Assembly: GCA_023389425.1 (NCBI GenBank)
Contig: JAEWEK010000149.1
Span: forward strand, 1 to 8,380
From: Pseudomonadota bacterium
GTDB taxonomy: Bacteria; Pseudomonadota; Gammaproteobacteria; Burkholderiales; Burkholderiaceae_D
DNA: 8,380 bases
Direction: 5' to 3'
Positions 1 to 5,743 of the stretch are shown here, in pieces. The position numbers were made by a program, and so were the translations under genes. Position 1 is the first letter of the stretch, and every line of letters begins with the position of its first letter. Under the pieces are notes generated by a model that ran no database searches, was not told where the DNA came from, and was given only the letters and a program-made list of their open reading frames with translations.

Positions 1-2
1 AT

Positions 3-31
3 TTGTGTGAGATAAAGTATTTCTTTACTAT
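3..31 (+). promoter_or_regulatory. Possible promoter and dyad before the LysR gene
   Basis: The first 38 bases are AT-rich against a GC-rich background. TTGTGT (3-8) and TACTAT (26-31) are 17 bp apart and weakly resemble -35 and -10 boxes. Between them TAAAG (13-17) and CTTTA (23-27) form a perfect 5-bp inverted repeat around 5 bp. LysR proteins commonly autoregulate through short dyads of this kind. The window edge removes the rest of the region, so this is tentative. Confidence 0.3.
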
Positions 32-38
32 TGACGGC

Positions 39-929
39 ATGGCCTCCATTCGCATGTTCAAGACCTTCCTCGCCGTCGCCAAATACGGCACCTTCGCCGC
101 AGCCGGCAAGGAAATCGGGCTGACCCCGGCCGCGGTCGGGCTGCAGATCCGCGCGCTGGAAGAAGAGCTCAAGCAGATGCTGTTCGACCGCGGGCCGCGT
201 TCGGTCGTGCTGAACACGGCGGGGCGCAAGGCCGTGCCGCAGGTCGAGGAGCTGCTGGTGCGCTTCGAGGCGCTGGCCAATGCGGAAGACCGCGGCGAGC
301 TGTCGGGCAGGGTGATGATGGGCGCGCTGGTGTCGACGCTGATGGGCTCCTTCGCCGACGCGCTGTGGACGCTCAAGCGCGAGCATCCGCGGCTGCGGGT
401 GCAGCTGTTCGTCGGGCTGTCGAGCGACTTTGCCTACAAGGTCGAGCATGGCGAACTGGATGCGGCGATCGTCACCAAGCCGCCAAGGCCGCTGGCGTCG
501 AACCTGCTGTGGACGCCGCTGTATCACGAGCCGATGGTGATGGTGGTGCCGCGCCGGCCGCACTTCGCGCTGCCGGAAGAGCCGCTGGATGCCTTGCGCG
601 AGGCGCCTTTCATCCGCTTCGACCGCGACACGTGGACGGGGATGCTGGTCAAGGAAGTGCTGGCGCAGGCGGGCGTGACGGCGACGCATGATGAGCTGGA
701 GCTGAATTCGGTGGAGGCGATGATCGAGATCGTGCGGCAGGGGTTCGGGATATCGATCGTGCCGCAGCTGGCCAACGTCAGGTGGGACAAGGATGAGGCG
801 CTGCGGGTGATCCAGGTGCCGGGGGCGACGATTGCGCGCAATGTCGGGCTGCTGGAGCGGACGAGTCACAGCAGGATGGCGTTCACCGGGGCGCTGAAGA
901 AATACTTCGCGGACGCGAAAACAGCGTAG
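39..929 (+). CDS. LysR-family transcriptional regulator
   Basis: A LysR-type DNA-binding regulator of 296 residues, the usual family length of about 300. Residues 5-63 form the winged helix-turn-helix: FKTFLAVAKYGTFAAAG opens it and LTPAAVGLQIRALEEEL contains the recognition helix. From about residue 90 to 290 comes the periplasmic-binding-protein-like effector domain, including the family-typical stretch EIVRQGFGISIVPQL. The start at 39 puts the helix-turn-helix at the normal distance from the N-terminus. An in-frame TTG at position 3 would add 12 untypical residues, and ATG 54 is a shorter alternative; none has a clear ribosome binding site. The gene points toward the suyAB-like operon and the two converge across a REPIN-like element. 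LysR regulators often control a divergent neighbour, so its target may lie left of the window or be suyAB. The effector cannot be read from the sequence. Confidence 0.93.
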   Translation: MASIRMFKTFLAVAKYGTFAAAGKEIGLTPAAVGLQIRALEEELKQMLFDRGPRSVVLNTAGRKAVPQVEELLVRFEALANAEDRGELSGRVMMGALVSTLMGSFADALWTLKREHPRLRVQLFVGLSSDFAYKVEHGELDAAIVTKPPRPLASNLLWTPLYHEPMVMVVPRRPHFALPEEPLDALREAPFIRFDRDTWTGMLVKEVLAQAGVTATHDELELNSVEAMIEIVRQGFGISIVPQLANVRWDKDEALRVIQVPGATIARNVGLLERTSHSRMAFTGALKKYFADAKTA

Positions 930-935
930 ACAGTG

Positions 936-1041
936 ACCGTCGTCCCGGCGCAGGCCGGGACCCATGGACAGCGTGCACATGGCGCGGTGGCCGCTGGCCT
1001 GCACACTCAGCATGGGCCCCGGCCTGCGCCGGGGCGACGGT
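936..1041. repeat. REPIN-like element (paired inverted REP hairpins)
   Basis: Positions 937-966 and 1011-1040 are inverted copies of each other, matching at 28 of 30 bases; the outer A936/T1041 pair extends the match. Each arm carries its own hairpin. On the left CCCGGC/GCCGGG closes the loop GCAG (944-959); on the right CCCCGGC/GCCGGGG closes the loop CTGC (1017-1034). The middle of about 44 bases is unrelated apart from a short possible GCGTGCA/TGCACAC pairing. Two REP-like hairpins facing each other in about 106 bases is the layout of a REPIN, a non-autonomous element mobilised by RAYT transposases in other bacteria. It begins 6 bp after the LysR stop and ends 18 bp from the suyB stop. A TTTT run at 1041-1044 follows the stem, so it could also end the LysR transcript. 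Confidence 0.8.
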
Positions 1042-1059
1042 TTTGCGGCTGGTGGTGCT

Positions 1060-2229
1060 TTATGCGGACTCGTACAGGCGGGTCAGCACAAACTCGCGGT
1101 GGCCCAGCGCCTCGGCCGCAGTCATGCGCCCATTCGCCGTGCGCAGCATGCAATCCAACAGCTTGTCGCCCGCGCCGTCCATGTTGATCTCGCGCTGCAG
1201 CAGGCCCGAGGTGTCGACGTCCACGTGCTCGGCCATCGTCTTCACGGTCTTGGGATTCGCGCAGATCTTGATTACCGGGAGGATCGGGTTGCCGATCACA
1301 TTGCCCTGGCCGGTCGGGAAGAAGTGCACCACGTAGCCGGAAGCGGCGCACAGCGTCACCATCTCGGCCGCGGCCGACGACGAGTCCATGAACCACAGGC
1401 CCGGACCGGTCGGCGTTTCGGCCTTGTCCAGCACCCCGTCCACCTTGCACTTCTTGCCGATCTTCTGGATGTTGCCGAGCGCCTTTTCCTCGATGGTCGT
1501 CAGGCCGCCGGCGATATTGCCCTTGGTCGGCTGCGAGTCCGACAGGTCGGAGGTCTTGTGGCGCTCGACGACTTCCTGGTAGCGGTTGAAGAAGGCCATG
1601 AACTTCTCCTTCACTTCCGGCGTCGCGCAGCGCGCTGCCACCAGGTGCTCGCCGCCGGTCAGCTCGGTGGTCTCGCCGAACACCAGCGTCGCGCCCTGCT
1701 CGTACAGCTTGTCGAAGGCATTGCCGACGGTCGGGTTGGCGCCGCAGCCGGAGGTGGTGTCCGACTCGCCGCACTTGGTCGACACCCACAGCTCGCTGAT
1801 GCTGCACACTTCGCGCTGCTTCTCCGACGCGTTCTGCACCATCTCGCGGGCGGCCTTGGAAGCGCGGTAGATGGTGTCGTGGTCGCCGTGGTGCTCGATC
1901 GCGAAGCCCTGCACCGGCTTGCCGGTCTTGGCGATGCCGTCGACGATCAGCTGGGTCCATTGCGGCTCGATGCCGATCACGATCACCGCTGCCACGTTGG
2001 GGTTGGAGCCGGTGCCGATCAGGGTGCGGAAGTGCAGCTCCAGGTCGGCGCCGAACTGCAGGCGGCCATACGGGTGCGGCAGCGCCATGGTGCCCTTGAT
2101 GTTGTTGGCGACCGCTTCGGCGGCGGCGTTCGAGATGTCGTCCACCGGCAGGATGATCACGTGGTTGCGTACGCCGACGCGGCCGTTTTCGCGGCGGTAG
2201 CCGAGGAAGGTGGTGTCCTTGTCAATCAT
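1060..2229 (-). CDS. suyB: UxaA/SuyB-family lyase large subunit, likely (2R)-sulfolactate sulfo-lyase beta
   Basis: Large catalytic subunit of a UxaA-family lyase, 389 residues. Family members eliminate water or sulfite from 2-hydroxy acids: altronate and galactarate dehydratases, and SuyAB, which splits (R)-sulfolactate into pyruvate and sulfite in the cytoplasm. Landmarks are GYRRENGRVGVRN (residues 10-22), TKCGESDTTSGCGANPTVGN (151-170), KGNIAGGLTTIEEKALGN (236-253) and FFPTGQGNVIGNPILPV (303-319). These, and the stand-alone length without a fused SAF domain, fit SuyB better than the single-chain UxaA of about 495 residues. The start is supported by GGAGA seven bases upstream. It follows the small subunit by 58 bp and should share its transcript. 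No sulfolactate transporter, racemising dehydrogenase or sulfite-handling gene is visible, so the substrate is inferred. Another sugar-acid dehydratase is the main alternative. Confidence 0.75.
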   Translation of the reverse strand: MIDKDTTFLGYRRENGRVGVRNHVIILPVDDISNAAAEAVANNIKGTMALPHPYGRLQFGADLELHFRTLIGTGSNPNVAAVIVIGIEPQWTQLIVDGIAKTGKPVQGFAIEHHGDHDTIYRASKAAREMVQNASEKQREVCSISELWVSTKCGESDTTSGCGANPTVGNAFDKLYEQGATLVFGETTELTGGEHLVAARCATPEVKEKFMAFFNRYQEVVERHKTSDLSDSQPTKGNIAGGLTTIEEKALGNIQKIGKKCKVDGVLDKAETPTGPGLWFMDSSSAAAEMVTLCAASGYVVHFFPTGQGNVIGNPILPVIKICANPKTVKTMAEHVDVDTSGLLQREINMDGAGDKLLDCMLRTANGRMTAAEALGHREFVLTRLYESA

Positions 2230-2287
2230 TTATAAATCTCCGATTCCTGAATTCGATTCTGCTGAGGTCTTGGGCCCGCGCGGCGGC

Positions 2288-2572
2288 TTACCAGCGCTTG
2301 GTCTTGACGTTGTGGACGTGCAGGTGTTCGCCGGCCTTGATCGGCTTGACCACCTTGCCGATGTCGACGCCGTACTTGATGACGGTGTCGCCCACGGCCA
2401 GGTCCTGCAGCGCGATCTTGTGGCCGACCGGGATGTCGCTGCCCGAGCGCGCCTCGATGATGCGGTCCTGCTCCATCACCCAGCCCTGCAGCGCGTCGCC
2501 GGTCTTGACGCCGTCGACCACCACCACCGTACCCACCGAATCACCATCTTCGTGCACCACAAAATGAATCAT
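2288..2572 (-). CDS. suyA: SAF-domain small subunit of UxaA-family lyase, likely (2R)-sulfolactate sulfo-lyase alpha
   Basis: Small partner subunit of 94 residues, corresponding to the N-terminal SAF domain fused onto single-chain UxaA-type dehydratases. The diagnostic part is residues 50-91: GHKIALQDLAVGDTVIKYG, then IGKVVKPIKAGEHLHVHNVKT, ending soon after in KRW. The reading frame is open up to 2653, but the ATG at 2572 is chosen because AAGGAG (2579-2584) sits six bases before it and the family homology starts there. It is the first gene of a two-gene operon with the large subunit 58 bp downstream, the same gene order as known suyAB. A promoter lies at 2616-2644. The SAF-family assignment is strong; sulfolactate as the substrate is an inference from the pairing and the large subunit. 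Confidence 0.78.
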   Translation of the reverse strand: MIHFVVHEDGDSVGTVVVVDGVKTGDALQGWVMEQDRIIEARSGSDIPVGHKIALQDLAVGDTVIKYGVDIGKVVKPIKAGEHLHVHNVKTKRW

Positions 2573-2615
2573 TTCTGTCTCCTTGTCCGGGTGGTTCTCG
2601 TTGAACCGTGAAGCC

Positions 2616-2644
2616 ATCGTACTCCCCGAATTCATACGTGTCAA
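2616..2644 (-). promoter_or_regulatory. sigma70-like promoter of the suyAB-like operon
   Basis: Read on the minus strand, a perfect TTGACA (2644-2639) is followed after 17 bp by TACGAT (2621-2616), which matches four of six bases of the -10 consensus. Transcription would start near 2609, leaving a leader of about 37 bases with the AAGGAG ribosome binding site near its end. This is among the two best promoters by eye in the window. Confidence 0.65.
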
Positions 2645-2666
2645 CTGCATCATCTATATGAATTCG
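2627..2666. promoter_or_regulatory. Operator-like 10-bp inverted repeat flanking the suyAB -35 box
   Basis: CGAATTCATA (2627-2636) and TATGAATTCG (2657-2666) are perfect inverted copies with 20 bp between them. Their centres are 30 bp apart, close to three helical turns. The pair brackets the TTGACA box at 2639-2644, where a dimeric or tetrameric regulator could block or assist polymerase. A further TGAATTCGA lies at 2248-2256, between suyA and suyB. The bound protein is unknown; the nearby LysR regulator is only one candidate. Confidence 0.5.
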
Positions 2667-2734
2667 AATTTTTTTGTGGATGAGTCGCGGAGCCGCCGCG
2701 AGGGGAGCGGACGCGGCCCGGCCACGGGTGCGGG

Positions 2735-2740
2735 TAAAAT
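2735..2740 (+). promoter_or_regulatory. Candidate -10 box for the pyrC operon
   Basis: TAAAAT lies 29 bases before the pyrC ATG in an otherwise very GC-rich stretch, giving a predicted transcript start near 2747 and a leader of about 22 bases. No recognisable -35 box lies 16-18 bp upstream, so the assignment is tentative. No clear Shine-Dalgarno sequence is present in the short leader. Confidence 0.4.
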
Positions 2741-2769
2741 ATGCGCACCTCGCTCTTCCAGACCCTGCC

Positions 2770-3819
2770 ATGCCTGCCATCGACACCCCGCACACCATCA
2801 CCCTCATCCGCCCCGACGACTGGCACCTGCACCTGCGCGACGGCGCGCACCTGTCCAGTGTGGTGGCCCACAGCGCGCACCAGTTCGCGCGCGCCATCGT
2901 GATGCCGAACCTGAAGCCGCCGGTGACCACCGTCGCCGCTGCCGCCGCCTACCGCGACCGTATCCTGGCCGCGCTGCCGCCCGGCGTGAAGTTCGAGCCG
3001 CTGATGACGCTGTACCTGACCGATAACACCGATCCGGACGAAATCCGCCGCGCCCGCGATACCGATTTCATCCACGCCGTGAAGCTGTACCCGGCCGGCG
3101 CCACCACCAACTCCGATGCCGGCGTCACCGACCTGCGCAAGTGCTACAAGACGCTCGAGGTGATGCAGGAACTCGACATGCCGCTGTGCGTGCACGGCGA
3201 AGTCACCGACCACGACATCGACCTGTTCGACCGCGAAGCCGTATTCATCGAGCGCGTGATGCGTCCGCTGCGCCGCGACCTGCCCGAGCTGCCGATCGTG
3301 TTCGAACACATCACGACCAGGGACGCGGCCCAATACGTGGCCGAAGCGGAGGGCCCGATCGGCGCCACCATCACCGCCCACCACCTGCTCTACAACCGCA
3401 ACGAGATCTTCCGCGGCGGGATTCGTCCGCACTACTACTGCCTGCCGGTGCTCAAGCGCGAGGAGCATCGCCTGGCGCTGGTCACCGCCGCCACCAGCGG
3501 CGACGAGCGCTTCTTCCTCGGCACCGACTCGGCGCCGCACGCCATCGGCGCGAAGGAAGCCTCGTGCGGCTGCGCCGGCTGCTACACCGCGCTGCACGCG
3601 ATGGAGCTGTACGCCACCGCCTTCGAAGAGGCGGGCGCGCTGGACAAGCTGGAAGCATTCGCCAGCCTGAACGGGCCGGCCTTCTACGGCCTGCCGGTGA
3701 ACGAAGGCACGATCACGCTCAAGCGCGAGCCGTGGACGCTGCCAGCCGCCGTTCCCTTCGGCGAACAGCAGCTGGTGCCGCTCAACGCCGGCGAACAGAT
3801 CAACTGGAAGATGCTGTAA
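2770..3819 (+). CDS. pyrC: Dihydroorotase PyrC
   Basis: Zinc-dependent cytoplasmic dihydroorotase, the third step of de novo pyrimidine synthesis, interconverting carbamoyl-aspartate and dihydroorotate. The 349 residues match the length of E. coli PyrC (348), the class II type. Metal and active-site residues are visible in order: HLHLRDG with His19 and His21, the carbamylated Lys105 in KLYPAGATTNSDAGV, His142 in CVHGE, His180 in FEHITT, and Asp253 in GTDSAPH. The substrate-binding RPHYYCLPVLK follows at 219-229. The frame stays open upstream to 2674, but family homology starts at MPAIDTPHTITLIRPDDWH, which fixes the ATG at 2770. No good ribosome binding site precedes it. It is the first gene of an apparent operon; the DUF3025 start is only 5 bp beyond its stop. 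Confidence 0.97.
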   Translation: MPAIDTPHTITLIRPDDWHLHLRDGAHLSSVVAHSAHQFARAIVMPNLKPPVTTVAAAAAYRDRILAALPPGVKFEPLMTLYLTDNTDPDEIRRARDTDFIHAVKLYPAGATTNSDAGVTDLRKCYKTLEVMQELDMPLCVHGEVTDHDIDLFDREAVFIERVMRPLRRDLPELPIVFEHITTRDAAQYVAEAEGPIGATITAHHLLYNRNEIFRGGIRPHYYCLPVLKREEHRLALVTAATSGDERFFLGTDSAPHAIGAKEASCGCAGCYTALHAMELYATAFEEAGALDKLEAFASLNGPAFYGLPVNEGTITLKREPWTLPAAVPFGEQQLVPLNAGEQINWKML

Positions 3820-3824
3820 GCCGC

Positions 3825-4610
3825 ATGCTGGCGCAGATCGACTGGTCGCGGCCGTGGCTGGATTCGGTGCGGCCGGCGTTCGAGCGCCTGCAGGGCGACA
3901 GCTTCATCGACGCATTCAACGCCAACGCGGCCGCGCTGGCGCTGGCCAACCACCGCGGACTGCCGCTGCGCTTCGTACCGCAGTCCGCGCTGCCCGAAGG
4001 GACGGCCTACGAGGAATTCATCGGCGCCACCGGCTGCGTGCCCACGCGCGATAACCTGCATGACTTCTTCAATGGCCTGGTGTGGCAGACTTTCCCGCTC
4101 ATCAAGCGCGAACTGAATGCGCTGCAGGCGGCGCAGATCGCGCAGGCCGGCGTCGGCAAGTCGCGCGGGCCGGCACGCGATGCCGCCACCATCTTCGACG
4201 AAAACGCCGCACTGCTGCTGGTGCGCGACGATGCCGACGGCGCCGCGCTGGTCGAGGCCCTGCGCGGCCACCGCTGGCGCGAAGCCCTGCTCGATCGGCG
4301 CGCCATGTTCGGCCGCGATGCCGAGCTTTGGCTGTTCGGGCACGCCTTGATGGAAAAGCTGGCGGCCCCGCGCAAGGCGATCACCGCCCATGTGCGCGTG
4401 GTGCCCGCGCCGGCCGGCTTCTTCACGCTGGCGTGGGAGCAGCGCCGCGCATGGATCGACCGGCAGGTCGCATCGCAACTCATTCAACAGGGACTGGGCA
4501 GTGGCGGCTTCACGCCGCTGCCGGTGCTCGGCGTGCCCGGCTGGTGGCCCGGCCAGGACGAGGCTTTTTATTCGGACGACAGCGTGTTCCGCGCCAAGCG
4601 GACGCCATGA
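3825..4610 (+). CDS. DUF3025 domain-containing protein
   Basis: A protein of 261 residues belonging to the uncharacterised DUF3025 family of Proteobacteria. The recognisable core is residues 62-102: YEEFIGATGCVPTRDNLHDF followed by FNGLVWQTFPLIKRELNALQA. A second conserved-looking part near the end reads PLPVLGVPGWWPGQ (231-244), followed by acidic FYSDDSVFR. No signal peptide or membrane segment is seen, so it is probably cytoplasmic. The ATG lies 5 bp after the pyrC stop with no strong ribosome binding site, which suggests translational coupling to pyrC. The frame is open far upstream inside pyrC, but that part is a shadow. The biochemical role is unknown; conserved Asp, His and Asn residues in the core could suggest an enzyme, but I cannot name a reaction. 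Confidence 0.88.
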   Translation: MLAQIDWSRPWLDSVRPAFERLQGDSFIDAFNANAAALALANHRGLPLRFVPQSALPEGTAYEEFIGATGCVPTRDNLHDFFNGLVWQTFPLIKRELNALQAAQIAQAGVGKSRGPARDAATIFDENAALLLVRDDADGAALVEALRGHRWREALLDRRAMFGRDAELWLFGHALMEKLAAPRKAITAHVRVVPAPAGFFTLAWEQRRAWIDRQVASQLIQQGLGSGGFTPLPVLGVPGWWPGQDEAFYSDDSVFRAKRTP

Positions 4611-4623
4611 ACAGGAGATATCG

Positions 4624-5613
4624 ATGACGAAGACGGTTCGGTGGGGCATTCTCAGCACGGGCAGGATCGCGCGCTGGTTCGCCACCGCTTTGAAGGACAC
4701 GCCCGGCGCGGTGCTGCACGCCGTCGCTTCGCGCGAGCTCGCTTCCGCGCAGGCGTTCGCGCAGGAGTTCGGCGCCGCGAAAGCGTATGGCTCGTATCAG
4801 GCGCTGGCGGACGACCCGGACGTCGAACTGGTCTACATCGGCACGCCGCACACGATGCACGCGGCGAACGCGCTGATGGCGCTCAACGGCGGCAAGGGTG
4901 TGCTGTGCGAGAAGGCCTTCACCGCCAACCGCCGCGAGGCCGAGGAAGTCGTCGCGCTGGCTCGCGAGAAGAAGCTGTTCCTGATGGAGGCGATGTGGAG
5001 CCGCTTCCTGCCCGCGCTGGCCGAGGTGCGGCGCATCATCGGCTCCGGCGAGATCGGGCCCGCACGCCAGATCACCGCCGATTTCGGCTTCGTGTCGGCC
5101 GGCGGCCCGGAACACCGCCTGTTCAACCCGGCGCTGGGCGGCGGCGCGCTGCTCGACCTGGGCATCTATCCGCTGTCGCTGTCGGCGGCCTTGCTCGGCC
5201 CTGTCGAATCGGTACGCGCGCAGGCGGAACTGGGGCCGACCGGCGTCGACACGCAAACCGGCTTCACGCTCAAGCACCGCGACGGCGGCATCTCGGTGTG
5301 CAGCTGCTCGATCGTGGCGCGCACGCCGTGCGAGCTGACGGTGTCGGGCACGCGCGGCCAGGTGCGCATGAACACGCGCTTCCACCAGGCGACCTCGCTG
5401 ACGGTGACGCTGGAAGACGGCAGCGCGCGCGCGGTCCCCACGCCGTTCGACGGCAACGGCTATGCCTACGAGGCGATCGAAGCGCAGCGGTGCTACACCG
5501 CCGGCCTGATCGAAAGCCCGCACATGACGCACGACGAAACGCTGGCGCTGATGGGCGTGATGGACGAAGTACGGCGGCAGGTTGGGGTCCGGTACAGCGC
5601 CGACGATGTGTAA
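4624..5613 (+). CDS. Gfo/Idh/MocA-family oxidoreductase, dihydrodiol dehydrogenase-like
   Basis: NAD(P)-dependent oxidoreductase of 329 residues, a usual length for the family. The N-terminal Rossmann fold opens with VRWGILSTGRIAR (residues 5-17), where the dinucleotide loop reads GILSTGRI. YIGTPHTMHA (71-80) and VLCEKAFTAN (93-102) follow, the latter being the family's EKP-type motif with Ala instead of Pro. FLMEAMWSRFLPA (119-131) and GGGALLDLGIYPL (172-184) are typical of the dimeric dihydrodiol dehydrogenase/glucose-fructose oxidoreductase branch; Asp178 and Tyr182 occupy the catalytic DxxxY positions. The ATG at 4624 is set by AGGAGA (4613-4618) five bases upstream. It lies 13 bp after the DUF3025 stop and is probably cotranscribed with pyrC. 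The substrate is likely a sugar, polyol or diol, but is not resolved. Confidence 0.9.
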   Translation: MTKTVRWGILSTGRIARWFATALKDTPGAVLHAVASRELASAQAFAQEFGAAKAYGSYQALADDPDVELVYIGTPHTMHAANALMALNGGKGVLCEKAFTANRREAEEVVALAREKKLFLMEAMWSRFLPALAEVRRIIGSGEIGPARQITADFGFVSAGGPEHRLFNPALGGGALLDLGIYPLSLSAALLGPVESVRAQAELGPTGVDTQTGFTLKHRDGGISVCSCSIVARTPCELTVSGTRGQVRMNTRFHQATSLTVTLEDGSARAVPTPFDGNGYAYEAIEAQRCYTAGLIESPHMTHDETLALMGVMDEVRRQVGVRYSADDV

Positions 5614-5656
5614 GGACGACATGTAAGCAGATGTCTGCTTGGTAAGCGATTGTAAG
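5610..5656 (+). promoter_or_regulatory. Cluster of four GTAAG direct repeats upstream of the acid-shock-like gene
   Basis: GTAAG occurs at 5610-5614, 5623-5627, 5642-5646 and 5652-5656, all in one orientation within 47 bases; three of the four are TGTAAG. The last two are 10 bp apart, one helical turn. Tandem same-strand half-sites of this sort are typical of OmpR-family response regulators. AAGCAG/CTGCTT (5625-5640) with loop ATGT also makes a 6-bp hairpin inside the cluster. The first copy overlaps the stop of the preceding gene. The binding protein is not known. Confidence 0.4.
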
Positions 5657-5743
5657 GGACGTCAACAGCAGCGTGGCGTGGTCCGTTTTTGGCTCAGTGG
5701 CACACGATGTGCACTACCTGATAAACCACCAAGGATCATCACC

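Noticed and set aside
933..1187. Small plus-strand frame beginning VVPAQAGTHG
   Set aside because: It is a translation of the repeat arm followed by the antisense of the suyB gene; this string is a common artefact of REP-like repeats.
964..2235. Long plus-strand open frame (423 codons) opposite the large lyase subunit
   Set aside because: It is antisense to a well-supported gene, begins inside the REPIN-like element, is rich in Val/Arg/His/Gly from mirrored GC-rich codons, and shows no family motif or ribosome binding site.
2661..2675. AATTCGAATT palindrome followed by a T run as a possible terminator
   Set aside because: The stem is AT-only apart from its central CG and would be unstable. 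It lies upstream of both divergent genes, where no transcript is expected to end.
2741..2769. pyrC leader as an attenuator or start-site-switching control region like that of E. coli
   Set aside because: The leader is only about 22 bases, I see no hairpin covering a ribosome binding site, and the transcript start is not known.
3141..3824. Upstream extension of the DUF3025 frame inside pyrC
   Set aside because: The translated extension is Arg/Ala-rich shadow sequence; DUF3025 similarity begins after the ATG at 3825.
3684..4700. 338-codon minus-strand frame across pyrC, DUF3025 and the oxidoreductase start
   Set aside because: It spans three real genes on the other strand and has no recognisable domain.
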